A stretch of DNA of 64,000 nucleotides from positions 47,743 through 111,742 of the forward strand of contig JAOARY010000050.1 of the NCBI GenBank assembly GCA_025210335.1, read 5' to 3'. The position numbers and the translations under genes were made by a program. The notes beneath the pieces were generated by a model. That model ran no database searches, had not been told where the DNA came from, and worked only from the letters and a program-made list of their open reading frames with translations. Below are positions 16,536 through 25,558 of this stretch, one piece after another (the first letter of the stretch is position 1; each line of letters begins with the position of its first letter). The DNA comes from Peptostreptococcaceae bacterium. GTDB taxonomy: Bacteria; Bacillota; Clostridia; Peptostreptococcales; Peptostreptococcaceae.

Positions 16536-17873
16536 TTGGAATTAAATGAAACTAAAAAAATTAAAAATATAATAAGCAAAGTATATGATGATTCAATAGC
16601 TAATGAACTTGGTATTGAAGTTGGAGATATACTGTTAGATATAAATGAAAACCCAGTTGAAGATATAATTGAATATAAATTTTTGATATCTGAGGAGTAT
16701 TTAGAAGTAAAGATCCAAAAACAAAATGGTGAAATATATATATATGAAATAGAAAAAGAAATCGATGAAGAACTTGGGATAGAATTCCAAAATCCTATAA
16801 TAGATAAGGCTAAATCGTGTAGAAATAAATGTATATTTTGTTTTATTGATCAACTTCCTAAAAATATGAGAAAAACTCTTTATTTTAAAGATGATGATTC
16901 AAGACTATCATTTTTGCAAGGAAATTTTATAACACTTACTAATATGAGCGATAATGATATAGATAAGATTATAAAATATAGAATAAGCCCTATTAATGTT
17001 TCTATACACACAACAAATGAAGAACTTAGAATTAAGATGTTAAATAATAAAAATGCAAATAAAGCATATTCGATAATGAAAAGACTGTCTGAAGCTAATA
17101 TACAAATGAATTGTCAAATAGTTCTTTGTAAAAATATAAATGATAAAGATGAATTAAAAAAATCATTATATGATTTAAAGCAGTTAGAAAGTGTAAATAC
17201 AGTGGCAGTTGTTCCAATTGGAATAACAAAATATAGAGAGGGCTTATTCCCTGTTGATATATATGATGAAAAAAGTTCATTAGAAGTTATTGAATTAGTT
17301 GAGGCAATGCAAGAAAAATTTTTAGAAGAAATAAATACAAGATTTGTATTTTTATCAGATGAATTTTATGTTATGGCAAATAAAGAAGTGCCAAATGAAT
17401 CTTATTATGAGGGATATAAACAATTAGAAAATGGAATTGGACTTATAAGAAGACAATTAGATGAATATTTAAAATATCTAAAATATTATCCAATAGAATA
17501 TAAAAAGCAAAGAGTTGTATCTATTGCAACTGGAAAATCAGCATATAAATTTATGATGTATTTAAAGGAAGTAACAAATAAATATATAAAGAATTTAAAA
17601 ATAAATGTATATCAAATAGACAATAATTTCTTTGGAAAAACAATAACTGTTTCTGGTCTTATAACAGGTATAGATTTGATTGAACAGTTAAAGGGTAAAG
17701 AATTAGGTGATAGTTTGCTAATAACTAAATCAATGCTTAAAAGCGATGAAGATATATTTTTAGATGATTATACATTAGAGGAAGTCAGCAAGGCTTTAGA
17801 TGTTAATATAATACCAGTTTTGAATGAAGGTAAGGATTTACTATCAAAAATATTATTAAAAAGAGGGTGCTAA
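16536..17873 (+). CDS. DUF512 radical SAM-like protein with N-terminal PDZ domain
   Basis: A 445-residue protein. An N-terminal PDZ-like segment (NELGIEVGDILLDINENPVED, roughly 20-60) is followed by a radical SAM-type cluster motif SCRNKCIFCFIDQLP (CxxxCxxC), then FKDDDSRLSFLQGNFITLTN and, in the C-terminal half, the DUF512 domain ending with VSGLITG. This family nearly always sits immediately upstream of der in Clostridia, as here (2-base gap), suggesting a link to ribosome assembly or an unknown tRNA/protein modification. TTG start after GTGGTGA. The reaction is not known. Confidence 0.9.
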   Translation: MELNETKKIKNIISKVYDDSIANELGIEVGDILLDINENPVEDIIEYKFLISEEYLEVKIQKQNGEIYIYEIEKEIDEELGIEFQNPIIDKAKSCRNKCIFCFIDQLPKNMRKTLYFKDDDSRLSFLQGNFITLTNMSDNDIDKIIKYRISPINVSIHTTNEELRIKMLNNKNANKAYSIMKRLSEANIQMNCQIVLCKNINDKDELKKSLYDLKQLESVNTVAVVPIGITKYREGLFPVDIYDEKSSLEVIELVEAMQEKFLEEINTRFVFLSDEFYVMANKEVPNESYYEGYKQLENGIGLIRRQLDEYLKYLKYYPIEYKKQRVVSIATGKSAYKFMMYLKEVTNKYIKNLKINVYQIDNNFFGKTITVSGLITGIDLIEQLKGKELGDSLLITKSMLKSDEDIFLDDYTLEEVSKALDVNIIPVLNEGKDLLSKILLKRGC

Positions 17874-17875
17874 TT

Positions 17876-19195
17876 ATGGAAAAACCAATAGTAGCGATAG
17901 TTGGAAGACCAAATGTAGGAAAATCTACATTATTTAATAAATTAACAGGAAAAAGAATAGCAATAGTAGAAGATACACCAGGTGTTACTAGAGATAGAAT
18001 ATTTGGACAAGTTGAATGGTTGGATAATCATTTTACATTAATTGATACAGGTGGAATAGAGTTTAAAAAAGATGAATTAATACCATCTCAAATAAGAAAA
18101 CAAGCAGAAATTGCTATAGATATGGCACATGTAATTGTATTTGTTGCTGATGGAAAATTAGGATTAAATCCTCATGATAGAGAAATAGCAAGTATTTTAA
18201 GAAAAACTAAAAAGCCTATAATTTTAGTGTTAAATAAGGTTGATGGATGTGGAGCGAAAAGTGAACATTTCTATGATTTTTACGAATTTGGTTTTGATGA
18301 TCCACTTGAAATATCTGCATCAGGAGCATTAGGATTAGGAGATTTACTTGATGAGATAGTAAAGAATTTCCCTAAATACTTAGACACTTCATATGATGAA
18401 GATATAATAAAAGTATCAATAGTTGGAAAGCCTAATGCTGGAAAATCATCAATAATAAATAGAATATTGGGTGAAGAAAGAGTAATTGTAAGTCCTATTG
18501 CAGGAACAACAAGAGATGCCATTGATACTTATTTTGAAGAAGGCGATGATAAATTTGTTCTTATAGATACAGCTGGAATTAGAAAAAAGAGTAAAATTTA
18601 TGAAAATGTTGAAAGATACAGTATATTAAGAGCTATGACTGCTATAGATAGATCAGATGTTGTTTTAATAGTTATTGATGCAACTGTTGGTGTTACTGAG
18701 CAAGATACAAAAATAGCTGGACTTGCTATGGAAGCTGGAAAATGTGCAATAATAGTTATAAATAAATGGGATTTAATTGAAAAAGATAATAAAACAATGG
18801 CAGAATATCAAAGAACAACAAGAGAAAAATTACCATTTTTACCTTATGCGCCAATGATTTTTGTTTCTGCACTTACAAAACAAAGACTTAAAAATGTATT
18901 AGATACTGTAAAAATAGTTAATAAGAATGCTTCTTTAAAAGTTGGAACAGGAGCATTAAATGATGTAATTGGTGAGGCTGTAGCAATGAATCAACCGCCA
19001 TCAGATAAAGGTAAAAGACTTAAGATTTACTATGCAACACAAGTTGCATCTAAGCCACCTAGATTTGCGTTATTTGTTAACAATCCAGATTTAAGACATT
19101 TCTCTTATGTTAGATATTTAGAAAATAAGATTAGAGATAATTTTGATTTTACAGGAACGCCAATAAAATTAGAATTTAGAAGTAAAAAAGACTAA
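17876..19195 (+). CDS. der: Ribosome-assembly GTPase Der (EngA)
   Basis: A 439-residue tandem GTPase for late 50S subunit assembly. Domain 1 has GRPNVGKST, DTGGIE and LNKVDG; domain 2 has GKPNAGKSS, DTAGIRKKSK and NKWDL. A KH-like C-terminal domain ends FRSKKD. The ATG at 17876 is supported by AGAGGG; an upstream in-frame codon at 17867 overlaps the previous gene and has no SD. A terminator follows. Confidence 0.98.
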   Translation: MEKPIVAIVGRPNVGKSTLFNKLTGKRIAIVEDTPGVTRDRIFGQVEWLDNHFTLIDTGGIEFKKDELIPSQIRKQAEIAIDMAHVIVFVADGKLGLNPHDREIASILRKTKKPIILVLNKVDGCGAKSEHFYDFYEFGFDDPLEISASGALGLGDLLDEIVKNFPKYLDTSYDEDIIKVSIVGKPNAGKSSIINRILGEERVIVSPIAGTTRDAIDTYFEEGDDKFVLIDTAGIRKKSKIYENVERYSILRAMTAIDRSDVVLIVIDATVGVTEQDTKIAGLAMEAGKCAIIVINKWDLIEKDNKTMAEYQRTTREKLPFLPYAPMIFVSALTKQRLKNVLDTVKIVNKNASLKVGTGALNDVIGEAVAMNQPPSDKGKRLKIYYATQVASKPPRFALFVNNPDLRHFSYVRYLENKIRDNFDFTGTPIKLEFRSKKD

Positions 19196-19222
19196 TCAAA
19201 GGACAAATATAAAAAAGTATGC

Positions 19223-19260
19223 TAAACTAGACATTGTAAGATGTCTAGTTTATTTTTATT
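19223..19260 (+). terminator. Intrinsic terminator after der
   Basis: AAACTAGACA/TGTCTAGTTT stem, 7-base loop, then ATTTTTATTT. Confidence 0.85.
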
Positions 19261-19305
19261 TGAAATTAATTTATATTTAAATATATAATATATAGGAGGC
19301 AAAAG

Positions 19306-20316
19306 ATGAAGAATATAACTATATTAGGTGCAGGAAGCTGGGGAAGTGCTATTGCAATACATTTATCGAAAAAGAACTATAATATAAATCTTTGGATGAG
19401 AAGTAAAGAACAAAAGGAAAAAATACAAAGGACAAAAGAAAATATAAAATACTTACCAGGAATAATATTTTCAAGTTCAATAAATCTATTTAATGATATA
19501 CAAGACTCTATAAAAGATGCAGATGTGATTGTTTTAGCTGTTCCATCTCAACAAGTTAGAAACATTTTGATGAAATTAAAAGATAAAGCTACTAAAAACC
19601 AAGTTTTTGTTGATTTAGCAAAAGGGCTTGAAAAAGAGAGTAATAAAAGATTATCAACTGTATTTAAAGAAATTTTACCAAATAATAAATATATTGCGCT
19701 TTCAGGACCATCTCATGCAGAAGAAGTTGCAAAAGATTTGCCAACTACCTTGGTTTGTGCTGGAGAAGATCAAATAACAAGAGAATATATACAAGAGATT
19801 TTTACAAGTCCAAAATTAAGGGTATATACAAATGAAGATTTAGTAGGTGTAGAACTTGGTGGAGCATTTAAAAATATAATAGCATTTGGTGTAGGTATTA
19901 TAGATGGTCTTGGATATGGAGATAATACAAAGGCAGCACTGATGACAAGAGGTATAAAGGAAATAACAAGATTAGGTGTTAAGATGGGTGCTAATGTAGA
20001 GACTTTTGCTGGATTAAGTGGAATTGGAGATTTGATAGTTACATGCACAAGTAAACATAGTAGAAATAGAAAAGCTGGATATTTAATTGGTAAAGGATAT
20101 ACTTTAGAAGAAACATTAGAAGAAGTAAAAATGGTTGTTGAAGGAATAGTTGCAACGAATGTAGCTTATAATCTTTCAAAGATATATGATATATCAATGC
20201 CTATTACAAAGGAAATCTATAATGTTTTATATGAAAGTAAAGATGTCAAAGAATCTGTAATTGATTTGATGATGAGACCTAAAAAGCATGAAACAGAAGA
20301 TGGATTAAATTTATAA
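19306..20316 (+). CDS. gpsA: Glycerol-3-phosphate dehydrogenase [NAD(P)+]
   Basis: A 336-residue cytosolic enzyme reducing dihydroxyacetone phosphate to sn-glycerol 3-phosphate for phospholipids. NAD(P) loop ILGAGSWGSAIA; then VLAVPSQQVR, LSGPSHAEEVA, and the catalytic-lysine region GVELGGAFKNIIAFGVGI; GLSGIGDLIVTCTSKHSRNR is canonical. Strong AGGAGG. It is the first gene of a block running through the ylmE-divIVA cluster. Confidence 0.97.
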   Translation: MKNITILGAGSWGSAIAIHLSKKNYNINLWMRSKEQKEKIQRTKENIKYLPGIIFSSSINLFNDIQDSIKDADVIVLAVPSQQVRNILMKLKDKATKNQVFVDLAKGLEKESNKRLSTVFKEILPNNKYIALSGPSHAEEVAKDLPTTLVCAGEDQITREYIQEIFTSPKLRVYTNEDLVGVELGGAFKNIIAFGVGIIDGLGYGDNTKAALMTRGIKEITRLGVKMGANVETFAGLSGIGDLIVTCTSKHSRNRKAGYLIGKGYTLEETLEEVKMVVEGIVATNVAYNLSKIYDISMPITKEIYNVLYESKDVKESVIDLMMRPKKHETEDGLNL

Positions 20317-20333
20317 AAGATGGGTTTGATTTT

Positions 20334-21491
20334 ATGAAAAGAAAAATAAAAATACCTATTAATATATTATTTTTATTTGGTTTTTTAGTTTATATTTCTT
20401 ATAACCTTATAGTTTATATACAAGGAATAAATATTGAATTTGTAAAAGTAAATTATGGAGTAGTTGAAGAAAAAGTAAATAAAAAAGGTCTTGTCATAAG
20501 AGATGAGAAAATTTGTAAAAGTCATAAATCTGGTGAAATATTTTTCTTTTTTAATGAAGGTCAAAGAGTTGCTAAAGATGAAAAGATAGCCATAATAGAG
20601 AAAAATCTTGATAAATCAACTCTAAAAAAGATAGATGAATTTAGACTTTTAGATAAGAATATATTAGAAAAATATAATATTGATAGAAATAATATAGATG
20701 ATATATTTGTTAATATGGCTTTTAATATAAAGAACAAGACTATGCAAGATAATTATAATATAGATGATCAAAGAGATTTTATAGATGATTTGTTAAAAAA
20801 TAGTTTTAATAAAGTTAATAATAATAATTTTAATAACAATAGCTACTTAAAATCTAATATGGCAGGTGTTATAAGTTTTTTTAGTGATGGATTTGAATCA
20901 AAATATAATTTTGAAAATTTAAATACTATAACAAAGGAAGATATATTAAAAGATAATACAAAAAATTTATTAAAAGAAAAAAATTATATAAATGAAGGTG
21001 AAACTGTTTGTAAAATAGTAAATAATCATAATTTTTATGTAGCTTTTTTATTATCAGATGAAGAAAAATTATCATTTGGAAAAAATCCAAATATCAAATT
21101 AAAAAAAGATAATAAGAAATTCCATGCAAGCTATAAGAAAGATAAGACCATAGTTAATGATGATTATAATATTGGTTTTTTTAAAGTATATGATGAAAAA
21201 TGGAATTTTAAAAGAGAAAGAAATACTGATTTTGATTTGATATCAAATTTTCATAGAGGGATAAAAGTACCTGTTAATACAGTAACAAGATATGAGGGAG
21301 ATCGAGGAGTTTTTACATTAGATGAAGATGGTCTTGCAAAGTTTATAAAACTTAAACATGTTTTGTTTGAAAATGAAAAGTTTTTGATAATAGATTATAA
21401 GAAATCTAAGATGGATGGTAATAGTATAAAGTTATATGATGAATTAGTTGTTAATCCTTTGAATATAAAAAATGGACAAAAAGTTAGGTAG
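20334..21491 (+). CDS. HlyD-like membrane-anchored protein upstream of ylmE
   Basis: A 385-residue protein with a single N-terminal membrane anchor (about residues 8-28, INILFLFGFLVYISYNLIVY). A mostly extracytoplasmic part follows, starting with a biotinyl-lipoyl/HlyD-like barrel-sandwich segment (YGVVEEKVNKKGLVIRDE, then GQRVAKDEKIAII). Proteins of this type are regularly found just before ylmE-sepF in Clostridia; they are annotated as HlyD-family periplasmic adaptors, but no export ATPase or permease is present. The position suggests a role in division or envelope biogenesis. Its last bases approach the ylmE SD. Confidence 0.75.
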   Translation: MKRKIKIPINILFLFGFLVYISYNLIVYIQGINIEFVKVNYGVVEEKVNKKGLVIRDEKICKSHKSGEIFFFFNEGQRVAKDEKIAIIEKNLDKSTLKKIDEFRLLDKNILEKYNIDRNNIDDIFVNMAFNIKNKTMQDNYNIDDQRDFIDDLLKNSFNKVNNNNFNNNSYLKSNMAGVISFFSDGFESKYNFENLNTITKEDILKDNTKNLLKEKNYINEGETVCKIVNNHNFYVAFLLSDEEKLSFGKNPNIKLKKDNKKFHASYKKDKTIVNDDYNIGFFKVYDEKWNFKRERNTDFDLISNFHRGIKVPVNTVTRYEGDRGVFTLDEDGLAKFIKLKHVLFENEKFLIIDYKKSKMDGNSIKLYDELVVNPLNIKNGQKVR

Positions 21492-21501
21492 GTGCATAAA
21501 A

Positions 21502-22185
21502 ATGGGTATATTAGATAATGTTAAAGAGGTTGAAAATAATATTTTAGCTAATAAAATAAATGATGCAAGATTGATATGTGTCACAAAAACAGTAGAAAAA
21601 GAAAGAATAAAAGAGGCTTTAGATTATGGAGTTAAAGATGTTGGAGAAAATAAAGTTCAAGAGCTTCTTGATAAATATGAATTTTTTAAGCAATATGATG
21701 ATATAAAAATTCATCTTATAGGCTCATTGCAAACTAATAAAGTCAAATATATAATAGATAAAGTGGATTATATACATTCTCTAGATAGAATTTCATTGGC
21801 TAAAGAAATTGATAAAAGAGCCAAAGCTTTAGGTAAGACCATAAACTGTTTAGTTCAAATCAATATATCTATGGAAGAAAGCAAACATGGATTAAAAGAA
21901 GAAGAAGTATTTGAGTTTATAAAAAATGTGAGTGAAGAATATAAAAATATAAAAATAAATGGACTAATGGGAATGGCTCCTTATGTTTTAGAACCAGAAG
22001 AATCTAGAATATATTTTAAGAAATTGAAAAGTATATTTGAAGATTTAAAATCTAAAAATTTAGATAATGTAGATATGAAACACCTTTCTATGGGTATGAG
22101 TAATGATTATAAGATAGCATTACAAGAAGGTGCATCATTAGTAAGAGTTGGTTCTAATATCTTTGGTAGAAGAATATATAATTGA
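21502..22185 (+). CDS. ylmE: YggS-family pyridoxal-phosphate homeostasis protein
   Basis: A 227-residue single-domain fold-type III PLP protein that buffers pyridoxal phosphate. PLP lysine in LICVTKTVEKE; GENKVQELLDK, HLIGSLQTNKVKYI, GLMGMAPY, LSMGMSNDYKIALQEG and VRVGSNIFG are family signatures. ATG 21502 follows AGGTAGGTG; an in-frame start at 21472 overlapping the preceding gene is rejected because it lacks an SD. First gene of the ylmE-sepF-ylmG-ylmH-divIVA cluster. Confidence 0.95.
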   Translation: MGILDNVKEVENNILANKINDARLICVTKTVEKERIKEALDYGVKDVGENKVQELLDKYEFFKQYDDIKIHLIGSLQTNKVKYIIDKVDYIHSLDRISLAKEIDKRAKALGKTINCLVQINISMEESKHGLKEEEVFEFIKNVSEEYKNIKINGLMGMAPYVLEPEESRIYFKKLKSIFEDLKSKNLDNVDMKHLSMGMSNDYKIALQEGASLVRVGSNIFGRRIYN

Positions 22186-22223
22186 CTTTTATGATTAGTT
22201 GTGTAATATAAGGAGGTTAGTTA

Positions 22224-22709
22224 ATGAGTGATAATTTTGTAAATAAAATGAAAAAATTTATGGGTTTTGATGAAGAATATGAATATGAAGATGAGTATGA
22301 AGAAGATGAATACGAAGAGGAAGATGAAGTAGTAGATGAAGTTGTAAATAATACATTAGAAAAAACACACAATATAACAGGAAAAGGCGGTGCAAATAAA
22401 GTGGTAAATATTCATTCTAATACTCAAATGAAAGTGGTAGTTTATGAACCTACTAAATATGAAGAAGCTCCAGAAATTGTAAATAATTTAAAGAATAGAA
22501 AGGCTGTTATAGTTAATTTAGAAAATATAGAAAATACGGAATTAGCTAAAACAATTTTTGATTTTTTAAATGGAGCAATATATGCACTGGATGGAAGTAT
22601 ATATAAGATTTCAGAAGGTATATTTGTTATAGCTCCTAACAATGTTGAAATAGATGGTACAATGAAAACAGAACTTGAAAATAAAGTACTTTTTCCATGG
22701 CAAAAATAA
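22224..22709 (+). CDS. sepF: Cell division protein SepF
   Basis: A 161-residue FtsZ-interacting protein that shapes the Z-ring. An N-terminal membrane-binding amphipathic start (VNKMKKFMGF) is followed by a very acidic Glu/Asp/Tyr-rich linker (about 18-40) and the SepF core (MKVVVYEPTKYEEAPEIV, NRKAVIVNLENIE, DFLNGAIYALDG, IFVIAPNNVEI). The size is typical. AAGGAGG before the ATG. Confidence 0.96.
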   Translation: MSDNFVNKMKKFMGFDEEYEYEDEYEEDEYEEEDEVVDEVVNNTLEKTHNITGKGGANKVVNIHSNTQMKVVVYEPTKYEEAPEIVNNLKNRKAVIVNLENIENTELAKTIFDFLNGAIYALDGSIYKISEGIFVIAPNNVEIDGTMKTELENKVLFPWQK

Positions 22710-22728
22710 AGAATAAAGGAGTTTTTTT

Positions 22729-23004
22729 ATGCTTTATATGATAAGATTTATAGATTTTTTTATAAAGATATTCGAATTACTAGTTATAGCAAGAATTTTA
22801 TTAGGCTTTTTTCAATTTCAAGAATTTAAAAAGGTATATTCATGGACATATCAAATAACAGAACCAGCATTAGCACCTATAAGAAATACTGTTAATAAGT
22901 ATTTAAATTTAGGAATGTTTGATGTATCTCCAATAATTTTATTTATATTATTAGCGATTATGAGGAATTTTTTAATTAGAATACTTTTTAGAATGTATTT
23001 CTAA
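22729..23004 (+). CDS. ylmG: YggT family membrane protein (YlmG)
   Basis: A 91-residue protein with two hydrophobic segments (about 10-27 and 66-88) and the YggT signature WTYQITEPALAPIRN followed by DVSPIILFILL. It lies in the conserved slot between sepF and ylmH. Implicated in division or nucleoid placement in plastids and bacteria; the molecular role is not known. Confidence 0.93.
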   Translation: MLYMIRFIDFFIKIFELLVIARILLGFFQFQEFKKVYSWTYQITEPALAPIRNTVNKYLNLGMFDVSPIILFILLAIMRNFLIRILFRMYF

Positions 23005-23016
23005 TAGGATTATAAT

Positions 23017-23802
23017 ATGAATGTATTAGATTATATAGAAAATATTAAAGATTCTAATTTAAAAATAAAATTGAAATCTGTTTATGATAAGGCCAATCTA
23101 GTTTTGAAAAATCATATCGAAAAAGAAACTGATTTTTTTAATATATATGAGTTAAAAAAAGCAACAGCAGTACTTAATAGTTTTGATGATATAAATTACA
23201 AAATTTACAAAGGTTATAAAGACTCTTATTATGGAGTAATATATATTTATCCTTATTATATTGAAGAAAATGACTTAGAAGAGCCAATCAAAATTATTAA
23301 AATTGATGGTAATTTTAAATTTAAAAAATTAAGTCATAGAGATTATTTAGGATCACTATTATCGTTAGGGATAAAAAGAGAAAAAATTGGAGATATTTTA
23401 GTAAATGATGATTCTTCATATATTATTGTGAAAAAAGAAATATCATCATATATAATTAATAATTTGAATAATGTAAATCAAAATAAAGTAAATTTAAAAG
23501 AAGTAGATTATAAAGATATCGTTTTTAATGGATATGATCTTAAAGAGGAAATACTAGTAATAACATCTTTAAGACTGGATTTAATAATTTCTAAAGTGTA
23601 TAATATATCAAGAACTAAATCTTTAAATATCATAAAAAATGAACATGTTAAAATAGATTTTAGGGTAGAAAGTAATAATAGCAATACCTTAGAAGAAGGC
23701 AATTTAATATCTGTAAGACATTACGGTAGATTTATATTAAAAAGCATAGAAGGAAGTACAAAAAAAGGAAAGACTAGAGTGATTGTACAAAAATTTATAT
23801 AG
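23017..23802 (+). CDS. ylmH: S4 domain RNA-binding protein YlmH
   Basis: A 261-residue cytosolic protein. The N-terminal ~170 residues form the YlmH-specific part (YKGYKDSYYGVIYIYPYY and HRDYLGSLLSLGIKREKIGDIL). The C-terminal S4 domain (SLRLDLIISKVYNISRTKSL, ISVRHYGRFIL) binds structured RNA. YlmH is linked to ribosome quality control and to the division cluster in Firmicutes; rqcH is also in this window, about 6 kb away. Confidence 0.93.
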   Translation: MNVLDYIENIKDSNLKIKLKSVYDKANLVLKNHIEKETDFFNIYELKKATAVLNSFDDINYKIYKGYKDSYYGVIYIYPYYIEENDLEEPIKIIKIDGNFKFKKLSHRDYLGSLLSLGIKREKIGDILVNDDSSYIIVKKEISSYIINNLNNVNQNKVNLKEVDYKDIVFNGYDLKEEILVITSLRLDLIISKVYNISRTKSLNIIKNEHVKIDFRVESNNSNTLEEGNLISVRHYGRFILKSIEGSTKKGKTRVIVQKFI

Positions 23803-23812
23803 AGGTGAAGCT

Positions 23813-24268
23813 ATGATAACACCCTTAGATATTGAAGATAAAGATTTTAAAAGCTCATTTTTAGGTTATAAAAAATATGAAGTTGATGATTTTTTAGATA
23901 ATATAAAATTAAGCTATGAAAAAATTTACAAGGAACATAAAGAATTAAATGACAAGATAATAGCATTACAAGAAGATATGAAAAAATATAAGAATATAGA
24001 AGAAACATTAAAAAATACTTTATTATTAGCTCAAAATACTGCTGAAGAAGTTAGTTCCAATGCAGCAAAAAAGGCAAAAGTAATAATAGAAGAAGCTAAT
24101 TTGGAAGCTAAAGAAATTATTAGAAATGCAAATAAAGAAGTTGGAGTTATAAATAGGGAGTATGATGAGATTCAAAAGAAGTTTTTATCTTTTAAAGATA
24201 AGTATAAATTTCTTTTAAATACACAATTACAAGATATAGACAAAATGTTTGATTTGGAGGAAGAATAA
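23813..24268 (+). CDS. divIVA: DivIVA family protein
   Basis: A 151-residue coiled-coil protein that recognises negatively curved membrane at poles and septa. Starts MITPLDIEDKDFKSSFLGYK, then KYEVDDFLDNI, the N-terminal lipid-binding domain; residues ~30-130 are continuous heptad-like helix. ATG 23813 has SD AGAGGTGA; an upstream in-frame codon at 23783 inside ylmH is rejected. The stop overlaps the mtnN ATG by 1 base. Confidence 0.95.
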   Translation: MITPLDIEDKDFKSSFLGYKKYEVDDFLDNIKLSYEKIYKEHKELNDKIIALQEDMKKYKNIEETLKNTLLLAQNTAEEVSSNAAKKAKVIIEEANLEAKEIIRNANKEVGVINREYDEIQKKFLSFKDKYKFLLNTQLQDIDKMFDLEEE

Positions 24269-24969
24269 TGAGAAAAATAGGTATTATAGGTGCAATGGAT
24301 GAGGAAGTAGATATATTTAAAGAACATATGAATATTGAAGAAGTAAAAAACATAGCTGGCTTAGAATTTTCATGTGGTAAAATAAATGAAAAAGAAATTG
24401 TTTTAGTAAGATGTGGTATAGGAAAAGTAAATGCAGGTATGTGTGCTCAAATTTTAATCAGTGAATTTAAGGTAGATGCTATAATTAATTCTGGAGTTGC
24501 AGGGACTTTAAATGACGATTTAGATGTGTTAGATATAGTTGTATGTGAAGATTCATTATATCATGATTTTGATACAACTGATTTTGGATATGAACTTAGT
24601 GTTATTCCTAGAATGGAGACTTCTGTTTTTAAATCAGATGAAAGTCTTATTAATTTAGCCTTAGAATCTTCAAAAGAAATTCTTTCGGATATAAAAATAA
24701 TAAAGGGTAGAGTTTTAACAGGAGATTTATTTTTAGCTAATAAAGAAAGAAAAGATAAATTAGTAGATTTATTTAAAGGTGATTGTGTAGAAATGGAAAG
24801 TGCTGCAATTATGCATGTTTGTAATTTAAATAATGTAAAAGTACTTATTATAAGAGCTATATCAGATAAAGCTGACGGTAGTGCTGATATGACTTATGAT
24901 GAATTTGTACATAAGGCAGCTATAAATTCAAAAGATTTTCTTATAAATATGATTTCTAATATGAATTAA
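24268..24969 (+). CDS. mtnN: 5'-methylthioadenosine/S-adenosylhomocysteine nucleosidase
   Basis: A 233-residue hydrolase cleaving MTA and SAH to adenine plus methylthioribose or ribosyl-homocysteine. It has KIGIIGAMDEEVDIF, VRCGIGKVNAGMC, INSGVAGTLN, CVEMESAAIMHVC (substrate-binding Glu pair) and IRAISDKADGSADM (catalytic Asp). Overlaps divIVA by 1 base (TAATG), so translation is coupled. A terminator follows before lspA. Confidence 0.96.
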   Translation: MRKIGIIGAMDEEVDIFKEHMNIEEVKNIAGLEFSCGKINEKEIVLVRCGIGKVNAGMCAQILISEFKVDAIINSGVAGTLNDDLDVLDIVVCEDSLYHDFDTTDFGYELSVIPRMETSVFKSDESLINLALESSKEILSDIKIIKGRVLTGDLFLANKERKDKLVDLFKGDCVEMESAAIMHVCNLNNVKVLIIRAISDKADGSADMTYDEFVHKAAINSKDFLINMISNMN

Positions 24970-25003
24970 TATTAGAAATTTAAATATATAAGGTGAAAAT
25001 AAG

Positions 25004-25056
25004 AGTTCTTTTCGATTTGATTTTTTAATCAAATTGGAGAACTTTATTTTTGTTTT
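25004..25056 (+). terminator. Intrinsic terminator between mtnN and lspA
   Basis: Nested arms AGTTCT/AGAACT and GATTTGATT/AATCAAATT with a 4-base loop, followed by TTATTTTTGTTTT. It overlaps the TTG at 25034 that would otherwise be the longest lspA start. Confidence 0.75.
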
Positions 25057-25078
25057 ATTACAAGGGAGGGTAGTTGCA

Positions 25079-25537
25079 ATTTATATTGCAATAAATATTA
25101 TGATATTTTTGATAATAACACTTATTATAATTGATCAATTTACTAAATACTTAGCATTTAAACATCTTTCAACTATAAATACATATCCTATAATTAAGGA
25201 CATTTTTCATTTTACTTATGTTGAAAATAGAGGAGCGGCATTTGGAATATTACAAAATAAGAGATTTTTCTTTATTATAATAACAACTGTTGTTTTGGCA
25301 GGTATTGTTTATGTAATGTATAAAAATAGCAATCTAAAATTTTTAACTAAAGTATCATTAGCTCTTATAGTGGCAGGTGCTATTGGAAATTTAATTGATA
25401 GAGTGAGATTACATTATGTAATAGATTTTTTTGATTTTAGAATTTGGCCTGTATTTAATGTAGCTGACATAAATGTAGTTATAGGTGGAGTTCTTCTTTG
25501 TATTATGGTTTTATTTTTTAAAGAAGAACTTTTTTAA
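25079..25537 (+). CDS. lspA: Lipoprotein signal peptidase (start codon uncertain, possibly ATT)
   Basis: A ~152-residue four-TM aspartyl protease that removes lipoprotein signal peptides. Signature residues: IIDQFTKYLAF, FHFTYVENRGAAFGIL, AIGNLIDRVR (catalytic Asp) and VIDFFDFRIWPVFNVADINVVIG (catalytic Asp; shown in part). Start choice is unusual. The only strong SD (GGGAGGG, 25064-25070) is 8 bases before an in-frame ATT at 25079. The first in-frame ATG (25100) is 29 bases from the SD. A TTG at 25034 lies inside the upstream terminator. Between SD and ATG is a perfect 7-bp hairpin (25074-25091). Family assignment is firm; the start is not. Confidence 0.93.
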   Translation: MYIAINIMIFLIITLIIIDQFTKYLAFKHLSTINTYPIIKDIFHFTYVENRGAAFGILQNKRFFFIIITTVVLAGIVYVMYKNSNLKFLTKVSLALIVAGAIGNLIDRVRLHYVIDFFDFRIWPVFNVADINVVIGGVLLCIMVLFFKEELF

Positions 25538-25558
25538 AAAAGAATTTGGAGGAATTAA

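Noticed and set aside
25034..25078. Longer lspA reading frame starting at TTG 25034
   Set aside because: This TTG lies within the descending arm of the mtnN terminator hairpin, has no SD, and would add residues not typical of LspA.
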